DNA from: Halichondria panicea | Lineage: Eukaryota > Porifera > Demospongiae > Suberitida > Halichondriidae | Assembly: GCF_963675165.1 (NCBI RefSeq) | Contig: NC_087379.1 | Location: forward strand, 1,249,001-1,313,000 | Length of the DNA: 64,000 nucleotides | Direction: 5' to 3' | Shown: in pieces, positions 10,791 through 22,897 of the stretch | Position numbering within the stretch: position 1 is the stretch's first letter | How the letters are laid out: every line of letters begins with the position of its first letter | Program-made: the position numbers and the translations under genes | The notes under the pieces: generated by a model | What the model saw: only the letters and a program-made list of their open reading frames with translations | What the model was told of the DNA's origin: nothing | The model's database searches: none

Positions 10791-13700
10791 AGGACCTGGT
10801 TATGATGCTGGGAGGGTTCAAGTTGATACCTCCTGTTATCCAGGCAACCATGCACACTCTCTGTAAGATATGCACTGCCCTCACCACCAAGAAACAGAAC
10901 CAGGTACACAGCTGCTGGGCTTAGCTGCAGTACTTCAATTTGTTCTGCAACCATTTTTCATGCAAATCGTCACTACACTACACTCTAGTGAAGGGTCATG
11001 ATGCTTCTCATTACCTTGCCTTGAGCTTGTACAATTTCTCTTATACAGCTAGTGTACATACTGTACTAGCCTCGTTCCCAGGCCGATTTGTCTCTAAGAC
11101 AACCTATAGCGCTGGGAATGAGGCTAATACTGTACACGTTTTTATTAGATAGCTACATGTACATTGTGTTAAGAATATCCATTCAACTACGTGTACGTGT
11201 ACCCTACAATTACACAGTGTATTAATACACTATTCTAGTCATTATGTCAAACCCCCTCCTCCCGCAGTCTACCCTGAATGCGTGGTGTCTGCCCCTCCTC
11301 CAACGCTGCGAGGACTACCTCTCCACGCTTGTACGACAGCACAGGGACACACCCACCGGAGCAAGCACTAATCTGAGTGACGAATCAGAGCAGGAGGCTA
11401 TCCGCTACCTCTTCACACTCGGGGAAGTGGCTCATGTGAGTCTGTCAGCACTTGTACCACTCCATAATATTAGGACAGTACATTGTTACTATAATTATCG
11501 TATATACATGTAGCGGGTTATTTTCGTATGGTGTAAATGTTCAGAGCATCGTTATCTTAAAATTGAAATCGTTCTGGCACAATAGGTTCAACGTCACTAT
11601 CCGAGATATACGAATATTAATATTTAAAATACGAAATATTTAAACGGGTAGTTCATACGAAAATGTGTGTGCTGTATGTAGTGACCATGTACATGTGCCT
11701 TGTGGTTAGGGATTTCCCCCTCCCTACACACAGGCATGCCCTGAGCACACCTCTCACCATGTTGGTCGTCTGGTGCAGTCCATCCTGTTAGCCTCCTTTG
11801 ATCTGACTGGGGGTGAGAGGTCAGAGGTCGATAGTGACGGGTTGTCAGGACTGGCAGGATTGAAGTTCTCTCCCACTCTCAGAGGACACACCTACCTCAC
11901 ACTAGGTATAGCTGTGTGTGTGTGGTGTGTGGGTGTGGGGTGTGCAGATGTTTGTGTGTGGGTGGGTATGTGTGTGCGGGGATGGTGTGTGGTATTAGCT
12001 AGCTTGCTTTGTGTATGTACTTAAAATGTTGTAACAAAAGACTAGAGTGGACAGCATACGTAGGTTTGCTCTCTATGGAAAGTACTGTGTATACAGGCAT
12101 AATTATAATAATTATTGTATTCGTTAAATTTGCATAACATGACATGCAGCATGGCTCCTGTACAATGTGTGCATGCAGTACCTTAAAAATAGTGATATTA
12201 GTAACCTCCTTTTCCTTTTAACTGCAGGGAAGCTGTGTTTGCATAATGAGGAGCTAACTAAGCAGAGTGTTGTCCAGATGGCACAGGAGCTGGAGACCAC
12301 ACCACACCAAACCATTCGCAACAACCTCATCATCATTCTGTGTGACCTCACTGTCCGTTACTCTGCTAAGGTGGATCCCTATATTGACACCATCTCAGCT
12401 TGTCTCAAGGACCCATCACTGGTGAGGATCAACTAGAGCTTTGAGCTACTCTAACTCTTGAGTATGGGTGGGTTGTCCAATATAACGGTAGCTCTTTGAT
12501 AATTATGGTACAGTATGTGTAGATCAACGATCGCTTTTAAGACCAAATGCCAGGGTGTCATACAGGGGGGGGGAAGGGGGGATATCCCCCCCTAGCTCCA
12601 ATTTCCCCCACCTTTTTTTACATTCAGGTACTAGTTGTGTCCATAGCTGGCAATTTTACATACTATAACAGGGTATTGAAATAACAGTTGATCTTTTTTT
12701 TAGCAAAATGTTCTCTTACTCCCCCCCTCTACTTCAAAATCCTGTATGACACCCTGAAAGCGTATAAGACATTTTACTACTACTGTACATAGTGTGGGTT
12801 GTCCAATTGCACGATTCATATAGTACATGTAGTACATGTAGGTAGTGCGGTATAAAGTTATGGTGTGTGTACATCAACAACCTCGTTCAGGACTTGGGAA
12901 AACCTTTGAGAGAGTTGCTCTAATTATTTTGGAGGTTATTTTGGAGGATTGTCAATAATCCCCATATAAAAGGATGATTTCCGTAGCTATTTGTTAACTG
13001 TATAGGATGGTGTGTAATTGATAAAACCCCATCATTATTTGTCTGATTCCCCCCCTCCTCTCCCAGATGGTACGTCGCCAGACTCTCACTCTACTGGCCT
13101 GTCTACTACAAGAAGACTATGTCAAATGGCGAGGGTCGCTCTTCTTTCGTTTTGTGAGCAGTTTGGTGGACCCTGAGCTGAAGAGGTTCGGAGAGTTCTG
13201 TCTAGTCCACCTCCTCCTGGCCAGACATCCCACCATGTTTTATCAGCACTTCATTGAGTGTGTCTTCCACTTCAATGGCTACGAGAAACATAAGAGTGAG
13301 AGGAGATACATGTACAATATGGTGTGTGTGTGTCCTTTCCCCCACTCTCCCTCCAGAGGGGGGAGGTGGGTGGTAGAGTGCATGTACTGTATTACTAGAA
13401 TGTTTTGGGAGCATCAAAAAATATTTGCGAACTTTGCAAGGGTTGATCAATTCGGAACACAAAAATCTGCAAATTAAACTACTAGTAAATACACACGATC
13501 CTTGCCAGAACGCAATAGGTAGATCGCAAAGGATCAAATTTTCTGCTGATTTGGCTCATTCGCAAAGGTTTTCACCCGCAAAATATTCTAGTAATAGGGT
13601 ACATGTATGTGATCTGGTAAATAATAGGTTGTAATATCTCGCGTGAGATGGATCCTTAGTGAATACAGAGTCCCACCGACGTAATAATTATGTTGCTACA

Positions 13701-14871
13701 TACAGTGCATTGCAGTGATGACAGTGATGCCTAGTGGTACAGGCTGCCGTAGCTACACTGTATATGCCATGTATACTGATGCCTAGTGGTACAGGCTGCC
13801 GTAGCTACACTGTATATGCTATGTATACTGATGCCTAGTGGTACAGGCTGCCGTAGCTACACTGTATATGCCATGTATACTGATGCCTAGTAGTACAGGC
13901 TGCTGTAGCTACACTGTATATGCCATGCATACTGATGCCTAGTGGTACAGGCTGCTGTAGCTACACTGTATATACTGATCAGTCTATGTGCATGCATGTA
14001 CATTATGATTATCGCCATCATAATGTGTGGGTGCGTGTTTCTGTGTGTACACTGTATGCTTCTGATGCTTTGTGGTCAGTGATTGATGTACCACTTCTGA
14101 GAATTGTTTAGAGCATTAAGAATATAGTATTGAGAAGCAGCAGTCTGTAATAGTTTGTCCCAAAATCAATTTAGAAGGTGTAAGCATTTATTTCCTTTTT
14201 GAAACAGGAAGTAACTTCATTAAACGATTTGCATGACCACAAGTAGGAAAGATGACCATCAATGACAGCTGCAGTATATATTCTTGGAAGTCTCTTCTTG
14301 GAAAATTATGCTGTTTAAAATGTGATTCGTTTCATTGCCTTTATCTTGTGGTTGCATTGGTTCCAACATGCCTACAGAGGCCTGCCAACGACTGTGTGGC
14401 GAGACACTGTTCTGGGAATAGCTGTTCTTGAAAGAGTATAGCGGTTTAGCTGTACACACATTATAGTTCGAGTGCACATGTACTGTATATACATGCAGTA
14501 TTGGTTAACTGATGACGTCTTGTGTACACTGGCTAGGGAAACCAGCAAGTGTTGATATGCTCTAGCTATAAAAGAGTCCTCTCTTCGTCACCAAATCATT
14601 CCAATCTCGAAGATCGATTATCAACGAATAGAACAACTCTCTGAATTCAAGAAATCTCTCTCTGAACTCCTCAAATCCCAAACAGCCATGTCTGGACTGC
14701 TCAACATGCTCCTCCTACTGAGTTCCCTCCTCTCTCTGGGCCTGGCCCAGGACAGCTGCAACTGCTCTGCCGGGCTGGAAGATCTGCAAGTGATTCAAGA
14801 TAATGTGATGAAGCTGAAAGACGACCTTGAGGCTGTGGCGGCCCTCATTCAATGCCCTGGTGAGTTAATTG

Positions 14872-14906
<35 letters not shown>

Positions 14907-16677
14907 CGTCACTTAAAACTATGCAGTATAGTACGAAGTGTATAATTATGTGATGTACATGTATACATAATAATCATGCTTGTTTAATGCTTTTGTACAT
15001 GTTGTTTGACAAGTTATGCTGCACATGTATACACACAGTAACTTCATGCATATCTTTATTCCCTCTAGACACCACCAGCCCACCACCTCTTGGCTCACAG
15101 GAAAACCCCGCCCAGTCCTGCGCTGATATCCCCTCCACACAACAGGACGGCATGTATTACGTCACTAACTCCACCAACTCTAGCGTAGAGGTCTACTGTG
15201 ATACAGATAGGAGTCAGTGTAGCTGCAATACTGGAGGGTTTATGAGGGTGGCCGATTTCCACGCATCTACTGATGACTGCCCTGATGGGTTTCAACTCTT
15301 GGAGAGGAACTCTGCCCCCACTCGATTGTGTAGAAGAAACAGTAATACACCGGTTTGCAGATCTGTGATATACCCAACGCATGGTGTCGAGTATTCTCGT
15401 GTGTGTGGTCGTATCATTGGATATCAATGGGGCAAACCCAATGCATTTGATACGAGCGTGACAGCGTCCATCGACGAGGATTACCTTGACGGTTTTAGCT
15501 TGACACATGGTTCTTCTCCAAGGAGTCACATTTGGTCTTTTGCTGCTTCAACGCAAGATAGCGCTGGACTAAATTCTGGATGTCCTTGCACTACAAACTC
15601 TGTAAATTATCCGTCTTTTGTGGGTGAAGATTATTTCTGTGAGAGTGGAAGAGATGTTGGTGGCAGGACAGACGACAGTGATGCCAACCAGCCATTTCAG
15701 CATCACCATGATGCACTCTGGAATGGTAGGGGGTGTAGTGGTATTGCCACGTCATGTTGCGATCGTGGCTCCGTGTTTTGCAAGACCTTCACCACGCCCA
15801 CTACAGACGATATCGAGTTGAGGCTTTGTCTGGACGACCCACAAAGCAACAATGATAATGCTGAAGACATTCGACTTAAGCGTGTGGAGATCTATGTTCA
15901 GTAGCTAGTGGCGAGAAACAGAGTCATGGAACAAAAGTAGAATTCACATAGTTTAGGAACTTTTGAGCTGAACATATATTATACTAGTAGTAGGAAGGAA
16001 CATTTTGCGTACTTTGATCTCTGAGCCACTTCTGTAAATGAATGAAAAATTTGTTAATCATGAAAGTTTGCGACTGTACATGTGCCATACTGCACTACAT
16101 GTAGACCACCTTGGCTGTAGTGTACGTACCAGTTTAGTTAACGGGTGAGTATTAGTGTGCCCAATGTCACTGTAACACAGCCAATTCTGTACTGTGTTGT
16201 GTTCTAGCCACCCCCTCTCCCAGTAGTGTACTGTGTTGTGTTCTAACCACACCCTCTCTCAGTAGTGTACTGTGTTGTGTTTTAACCACACCCTCTCCCT
16301 GTAGTGTACTGTGTTGTGTTCTAACCACACCCTCTCCCTGTAGTGTACTGTGTTGTGTTCTAGCCACACCCCTCTCTTTCTACAGTGTACAATCGTTTCA
16401 AACAGAGCCAACGAGAGAAGGAGTTGTTTAGTCTGAGGGGGACTGGCCACGCCCACAAGAGACTCACCATTTACACCTTTTTACTCTCTCACATGGCTGA
16501 CGAACATCGCCTCCATCTGATTGGACGACTGTGTCAGGTGATTATTAGGTGGTGAATATATTGAATTTTTCCACTAGGGGCTCATAGTGTGTGCTCTCTA
16601 AGTTATGTCCATTTAAATGGAAGTACTAGTACTGTCTATTTCTTCATGTCACTTGTGTGTGGTATATACACATGTAT

Positions 16678-16720
<43 letters not shown>

Positions 16721-19700
16721 GAGGTGCTGGGTGGTCTTGTTGATGGAGCAATCCCATTGGACAATGACAGTGTGGGTGTGGTCAAGGACACTCTGGCAAT
16801 CCTCGCATGCAAGGAGATCAAGCTATCGTCTCTAAGAAGGTGCCTCTCAATCATTACCTATAGAGATGAGCATCCATCTTAGTGTTGATGGCACGTATTA
16901 GAGTGTATCTAACCTTCATAATTATTATTACATTGCAGTGGGTAACTAGATGGGCCAAACTCAGTGTGCTGCATGACTCGGTGGCTTGGTGGGGTCGAGG
17001 CGCCATGTTTCTAGTGAGGGGTATACATGTAGTAGACCATGCCGCAGCCCTACCCAATCTAGTGCACTGATATCACCAGCCTGTACATTTGGTAATAGTT
17101 GCATGCAACCACCAAATTATGTGCACATGTGTTAATGTGAACTTCGTACATAATTAATGTGAACTTCCATGTATGTAACTCTAGAGGGTGCAGCTAATGC
17201 AGCATGGTTTGTGTATGCCTTGTCTAGAACTCTTTGTTGCCTCCCTGCCTAGGAATGTTGGTGAGGAGTTGGCCGAGGAGGGAGACAAAGTGGGAGCAGC
17301 TGTAGCCACCGCACAGACCAAGTTTATATCACAGGTTCAGAATCAGCGTTATTACATAAAATAATATTCATCAGTGTATTCACAGCAAGCCCCTCAGAGT
17401 GTATCATAAAGCTCTAACGTTAGTCACAGTCCTCCAGAAGTATTACATGTAGCTAAGATGATTTCTGCACACTTACATGTAGTTCCCTTTACTTTAAAAC
17501 TCTTCAAAAAATTAGCTAGGGTCACCCCAGTTTACACTTCCGTACAGATTAACTGCTAATGATATCCCTGTACATGTGCCCCCCCCCCCCCACTAAGCGT
17601 CCAGTATCACTCTTTGTAAACAAAACCTGTCCCCTCCACTGTCTGCAGATTGTCAAGAGGAATGTGATAGAGAACCTTGTTCCCGTGGTGATAGCGGCCA
17701 AACACCTACTGGAACGGAACCACTCCCCCCTCCTCAAGGACATGCTGGCTTATCTCAAGGAGCTCATGCAGGTACATATCGTGTACAGTTTATATTATAG
17801 TGTACCTATGTTGCAGTGTTATCGACCCACGCTGCATTATCCATAGTGTACCTATGTTGCAGTGTTTGCTGCATTATCCATAGACAATAGAGAGTTGTGC
17901 CTTCTAATCTGGCATAATAATCTCTTCTCATCAGTCATTGGACCTCTTTATAAACCATGCATACAGTACTTCCTTTTTTGCTTTAGTATATCCTTACATG
18001 CATATTTGATAATCCAGGAAGAATCCTAATAACGGGTATAGTCACACCTCTATCTCAGGCAGGGTTTTCTACTAGATTTTTAGCTCAGAGGGGAAATTTT
18101 ACAAGAGGGTCCAGGGGTCCTCCCGGAAAATTTGTGTGCTTTAAACCATTAAGGAGAAAAGTTTTGTTATGGCATCATACATGTATTTTCAAATTTCTAG
18201 GGGCCGGGGAACTATATCTGTCAGGTGTTGATATAAGTACAATGTATGTGCAAAATGTATATGTTGTGACATTTAATTGTTATCTCTGGAGGGTCCATTG
18301 TCCACTTGATATTTTGATTTACTCAAAACAGTTCTTACCCCCCACCCCCTCTCCCCTGCACAGGACTATCGTCACGAGATCAGCGAGGTGCTGGCCTGTG
18401 ACAAACAGCTGGCTGAGGAGATTGAGTTCGACCTCAAGCGCTATGAGGAGGAACAAAGAAAGACAGTGAAGACTCCAGCTGTCGTTACCCCTCATGCTCA
18501 AATGGTACTATAAAACTTCTTTTTTTATTCTCTTTAAAGTTTATCTTTTTCTCAGAGCTCTCCCTTGTTTTCTCCTACTGTTGTGGGTGGGGAAGTTGCC
18601 ACGGTAACAGCAACCCCTCCGAAACTTCGGACCCCAGGTAGGAGATCGGCATGGAAACCAAAGACGACACCCACAATGACAGCCAAACTGAAGAGTGAGT
18701 TTCCTACAATAATTTTGTACTTCAGGCATTTTTTAAAGCCTTATCATAATTATGCAGCACGCATGTACATGTATGTGTTACTGTACAGTATGTACTTTTG
18801 TAAGCGCACTCTCAGTATGATGTAACTGTTCTCATATACATGTATACAGCCCCATTCAAAGTTCACATGGCCATGTCTCCACTGGTCATGACTCAGCGTA
18901 AAGCTCCACAGCCTCACAACCACACCACCCCCCGTCACACCAAACACGCCCCCACACACACCCTCATCAAGGACGTCTCCTCTCCTGCTGCCGCTAGAGC
19001 CAGAGCTAAGACAGTCAACAACTTTAACGGCAGTGTGAAGAAGCAGTCACACATCCCCCTACAGAGGGCAGTGCTGCTCTCCACAGGTGCTGTGTGTGTA
19101 TTGTGATAGTTACGAGAGTGTATCAATAGCGTGTGTACGTGTAGTTATGCTTTGTACTCCATAATTATACAACTATGGTGCCTTTAATCACTTACATACA
19201 TGTATCTTCTTTAATTGGCTCTAACTTGAATTTTTGCTCTCAGGGTAAATTAAATGTAATGTCTTATTTATTATTCGAGTAGTTTCAGTAGCAACCTTTG
19301 AGTGCCCAAAAGCTACGTATAGAGGTATCAAACATTATGTACATAACTATAGCGTACAGTGCAAAATGTAGCTCTTGCAGAGAGGGGGGAGGGGAGGTCT
19401 TTTGAATTGTTTTGTAGACTACAATTTGTGCCTCCTAATATATTAGTTGTTTTCCTCCTCTCACAGCTCGTAAGAATGTTACTCACAGAGACAATGGATG
19501 TGCTCCATTCACTGTGACTGACCCTGACCAGACACAACTACCTGGGAGGTCAGCCAGCACTCCTCATGGTGAGTGGGTGTGTGGAGGTGTGTGATGTGTG
19601 GGGTACAGCCTCCTCATGGTGAGTGGGTGTATGTGAGGTGTGTGATGTGTGAGGGGTACAGTACCCCTCATGGTGAGAGTGTGTATGTGAGGTGTGTGAT

Positions 19701-20765
19701 GTGTGGGGTACAGCACTCCTCATGGTGAGTGGGTGTATGTGAGATGTGTGATGTGTGGGGTACAGCACCCCTCATGGTGAGTGGGTGTATGTGAGGTGTG
19801 TGATGTGTGGGGTACAGCACTCCTCATGGTGAGTGGGTGTATGTGAGATGTGTGATGTGTGGGGTACAGCACCCCTCATGGTGAGAGTGTGTGTACGGTG
19901 GGGGTACATGGGGAACTCAGTTGTGGATGTGCACTATCATCCATATAGATACCAGGTTGTATTTTGGATTTGAGGCTAGTCTTTCAAGTTCATTCTTAGA
20001 GTTAGCTCTAACACTGTCACTGTGTATTACTGTGTATGTGTGTGTGTGCAAAAAGCAATTCCTGCTTCCATACAGTGACCACTCTCCATTCCCTCCATTG
20101 CAGGTCTCCGTGAGTCCATCTCCTTCAACGTGAGCTCGTTAGTGCCCCCCTCCCCCATACCCCCAAACACCGCCCTCACTAGTTACACACCCTCACAAAA
20201 CCTGGCCTTCAAATCTGTCAACATGGGTGTCTCCATCAACATCACTAAGGTGGACTTGAGTGGGCAGGGGCACAAGAAGAGGCGTAGTGTGAGGGGTGTG
20301 GGTGTGAGGGCGGTAGGGCCAGTGATGAAGCTTCGGAGAGATGTGGACATCTTAATGGCATCACCCGACAAAGAGTAAGTTAAATGCACGTATAATTTTG
20401 TGTTTGGCTGCATTGAAATGTACAATAGTTAATCTAAATACAGTCTAGAGAGTAGATTACCACAAATGTGCGAGTAGTTGTACTTAATGTTGATTGGAAC
20501 CTTTCTAAGAAATGGTGATGATCCATGAATGTAGGTGAGCTATTCATTCACCTACACAATGGTATCAGTATCAGCACCATTTCTTAGAAAGGTTCCAATC
20601 AAAAGATATCAACATATAAGTACAGCTACTCACACATTGGTGGTAATCTACTCCATCAGGAGTTCCTGGCTGGATGCACTGTAATAGACGTCAAATAATT
20701 TATGTCTTATTTGTTTTTTGTGCAGGCCCGAGAAACTGAAAAAGTGGAAAGTGAAACTGAAGTAG
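10791..20765 (+). CDS. NCAPD3: Condensin-2 complex subunit D3, C-terminal half
   Basis: Fifteen exons join in phase with GT-AG introns: 10791-10903, 11268-11435, 11734-11905, 12228-12421, 13067-13295, 16386-16537, 16721-16839, 17253-17334, 17649-17771, 18364-18504, 18556-18694, 18850-19086, 19467-19568, 20104-20374 and 20726-20765 (stop TAG). They encode about 760 residues. Hallmarks of the NCAPD3 HEAT-repeat region are [58 protein letters not shown] and [15 protein letters not shown] long low-complexity tail rich in S, T, P and basic residues follows. NCAPD3 is a non-SMC subunit of condensin II and acts in mitotic chromosome compaction in the nucleus. Vertebrate NCAPD3 is about 1500 residues, so the N-terminal half is not seen. 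The first exon begins at a 3' splice site and no upstream NCAPD3 exons are visible between 5000 and 10790. The intron 13296-16385 contains a complete separate gene. Confidence 0.9.
11067..11126. mobile_element. 60-bp MITE-like element in NCAPD3 intron
   Basis: TAGCCTCGTTCCCAG (11067-11081) and CTGGGAATGAGGCTA (11112-11126) are inverted ends differing at one base. The same end sequence occurs at about 37690. Confidence 0.65.
12551..12756. mobile_element. hAT-like MITE, copy 1
   Basis: Ends CAGGGTGTCATACA and TGTATGACACCCTG are inverted. The inner sequence matches the element at 49059-49267 in opposite orientation. It lies in an NCAPD3 intron. The flanking duplication is no longer clear here. 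Confidence 0.7.
13390..13596. mobile_element. ~207-bp MITE, copy 1
   Basis: Inverted ends TATTACTAGAATGTTTTG and CAAAATATTCTAGTAATA differ at one base. About 200 bp matches the element at 48833-49033 in the SF3A1 intron, and a truncated relative starts at 54434. All copies are intronic. Confidence 0.75.
13723..13975. repeat. 52-bp tandem repeat in NCAPD3 intron
   Basis: Five tandem copies of a 52-bp unit with the core TGATGCCTAGTGGTACAGGC. Copies differ by only a few substitutions. Confidence 0.85.
14567..14574 (+). promoter_or_regulatory. TATA box of the nested fibrinogen-like gene
   Basis: TATAAAAG lies 121 bp upstream of the ATG at 14688, leaving room for a transcription start near 14600 and a short 5' UTR. 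This supports an independent promoter inside the NCAPD3 intron, on the same strand as the host gene. Position and sequence are seen; activity is inferred. Confidence 0.55.
14688..15904 (+). CDS. Secreted fibrinogen-related-like protein, nested gene
   Basis: Two exons, 14688-14859 and 15069-15904, join in phase (CCCTG|gtgagt ... ctctag|ACACC) and encode about 335 residues. The N-terminus is a clear signal peptide ([20 protein letters not shown]). A short helical segment follows, then a cysteine-rich domain beginning SCADI...DGMYYV..., like the start of a fibrinogen C-terminal domain. The rest contains [36 protein letters not shown], and DDIELRLC before the end. This pattern is known in secreted lectin-like proteins of sponges and cnidarians. 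The gene is likely extracellular, possibly adhesive or immune. It lies entirely within the NCAPD3 intron 13296-16385 on the same strand. The start choice is supported by the signal peptide and the TATA box at 14567. Confidence 0.85.
14874..14902. repeat. (TG)n microsatellite after the 5' splice site
   Basis: A TG dinucleotide run starts 15 bp after the donor of the fibrinogen-like gene, inside its only intron. Confidence 0.9.
16188..16385. repeat. ~40-bp repeat array duplicating an NCAPD3 3' splice site
   Basis: Five tandem units of about 40 bp contain CCACACCCTCTCCCTGTAG followed by TGTACTGTGTTGTG. The last unit runs into the real acceptor, CTCTTTCTACAG|TGTACAATCG, at exon start 16386. Each upstream unit therefore repeats a pyrimidine tract, AG, and TGTAC context. 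Confidence 0.85.
16682..16720. repeat. (GT)n microsatellite forming a 3' splice site
   Basis: About 19 GT units end directly in TAG| before the NCAPD3 exon at 16721, so the acceptor has no ordinary C/T tract. Confidence 0.9.
19558..19890. repeat. ~52-bp repeat array duplicating an NCAPD3 5' splice site
   Basis: Seven copies of CTCATGGTGAG with a period of about 50-54 bp begin at the genuine exon end at 19568 (CCTCATG|gtgagt). Each unit repeats the last exon bases (AGCACTCCTCATG) and about 40 bp of intron, giving six extra potential donors downstream. Confidence 0.9.
20451..20652. mobile_element. Foldback MITE in last NCAPD3 intron
   Basis: Long imperfect inverted arms start AGTAGATTACCAC at the left and end GGTGGTAATCTACT at the right. 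The inner arms AACCTTTCTAAGAAATGGTG pair with CACCATTTCTTAGAAAGGTT. The whole 202 bp can fold on itself. Confidence 0.8.
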
Positions 20766-21308
20766 TAGCTGTAGATAGTACATCAACTGAATAATTAGAG
20801 CCAATGTGCATTATAAATATAGTTACTCTTTTGTACTCAATGTTCATTCATAATTATTCTGATGGCTATGACATAACACTGAACAATAGGGGGAGGGGCT
20901 TGTAACTATTGCAATGTCAGCACAAAACGATCGACGTACATATAATTATGTAGATCTACCCTAGCTGCAATTATAAACGCGGTTAAATACCGGCTGGATA
21001 CGTTATACAGCATGATACAGATATATACATGTACAGGGCTGTATATAGATCTACATTAAAGTGTACGTGTCAGATCATATTATAGATTGAAAGGTTAGAT
21101 AGAAAATTAATATTGTCTATACCTATAATATATATATATATAGATCTATAGTATAGAGTTTACGTAGATACATGTCTATAATTATACATAAATTATATAT
21201 ATATACTGGTATGTACATGATTCTCACAGAGTGCCTGCGTATATAATCTATATACTCTTTAAATCCCTACACAGACTCGACTAAACAAAGTAACGAAGAC
21301 AATTATTA

Positions 21309-22897
21309 ATGGCTGTAAATCGACACGCAATCGAGCAAATTCACATCACTGAGAATGAAGAGGAGGAGGTTGTGATGAAGGACTCGGCAATCCAGGAGAA
21401 AGCAGGAGAAATTGAGGCACTGGCGGAGGATAAAAGACGACAAGATGAAGAAAGTGAAAACACTGTCGAGCGTACGCAGTTGGTGCACTCTGTGGAAACT
21501 AATCAACTCTTATTGGAGAATGAAGATCTTAAAGGTCAACTCGAAGATGTAATTGTTGCCAAAGATTTGATTATTACTAACAAAGATTCGATGCTTACCA
21601 CCAAAGACACCTCACTTCAGAAGAAAGAAGATACCATAGACTTCCTGACCAGCAAACCACAGGTGAGCTCATCAACACTGTACCAACTAATGATTTATTT
21701 TTAAGGAAGTCTGCACATTGAGTACTCATGGTGCAAGATCCTCGCTCATGGTGTGGTTTATGACGTCATTAATTTTATCGAAATAATAGTTATAGTTATA
21801 GTTTGGTCCATTCAACATACACCACTATGATTGATGTCGATCAAACCCGATTATAGCCTCGATCACTTCGCTCGGAATTATGATTACTATAATAATTAAT
21901 TGCACATTTCCAATACATTCGAAATGGCCCTAATTACATGCAACACAAGTTATTGACTCTCTGTATTCTCCAGTCCCTACAGGTTCAGTTGTCCTACAGT
22001 CAGTGCTCTGAGGCTCCAGTGGAGATGTCTAGTGGGCAAGCGGTAACCATCAATGGCAAGGTCTACTATGGTGGAGGATTCTGCGATGACGATGATGACG
22101 AGTACTGTGTCCACTGTTACGATCCGCCACAAGACGTTTGGTCAACTCTGCCCAGACTTCCTGTACGCTATTTTGGTCTAGGAGAAGTCAAAGGTGAACT
22201 GGTAGCAGTTGGTGGTGCAGATTCATTCCGCTCTAAATCCAACATGGTACATGAGTTTAACAAAGGAAGGAATTGGAAACAGACGATCCCACCCATGCCC
22301 ACAACGAGAGCTTGGCCAGCAGTCGTTAGTCTCCCAACACATCTGGTTGTAGCAGGAGGTTTGAGATTCCTTGGTGCCCTCACTGATAAGGTTGAGATCT
22401 ACAACATCAGCACCTCCCAGTGGAGCGAGACAGACAAACTACCGTATGCTTGCGAGGACCAAAGAGGAATTGTCTACAACAACACAGTGTACCTAATGGG
22501 GGGAAGTGCCGTCAATCATCTAAACAAGGTGTGTGCTGCTCAAGTCGACAAGCTCATCTCAGCAGACCATCAGGACGATGGGAGTGCCAAAAAATCCGAC
22601 TCTGTCTGGAATACAATATCCAACACACCGTCTTACGCGCCCTCCCCTGTAACGATATCCGACACCCTCTTCGCTATTGGTGGAGTGGATAGTGAAAGAA
22701 AAGCCATTCAAAGGATCTACGCCTACTCATCCTCGATGGATTCCTGGCTCTACGTTGGTGATCTACCATCTCCTATAGCATTCGCTGCCACTGTGTCACT
22801 GTCTCCAACAGAGTGCCTAGTGATTGGGGGAGATAACAAAAACGATGAATACAAATCAACTGTTCTTAAACTTTCGCTCAAAAACGTTATGACATAA
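21309..22897 (+). CDS. Kinase-less coiled-coil/kelch protein, array unit 1
   Basis: Exons 21309-21662 and 21974-22897 join in phase (AAACCACAG|gtgagc ... ctccag|TCCCTACAG) and give about 425 residues. The first exon matches the kinase-kelch paralogues at both ends: the N-terminal MAVN...IHITENE, then directly EEEVVMKDSAIQEKAGEIEAL, the coiled coil, and ...LTSKPQ. The whole kinase domain is absent through one in-frame deletion. The second exon encodes a kelch beta-propeller with GG and Y/W-type blades (VYYGGG, LVAVGG, VVAGG, YLMGG, FAIGG, VIGG). No stop or frameshift is seen, so it may still be expressed. By analogy it could compete with full-length paralogues for ligands or partners; that is inference. 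It follows NCAPD3 by about 540 bp on the same strand. Confidence 0.75.
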
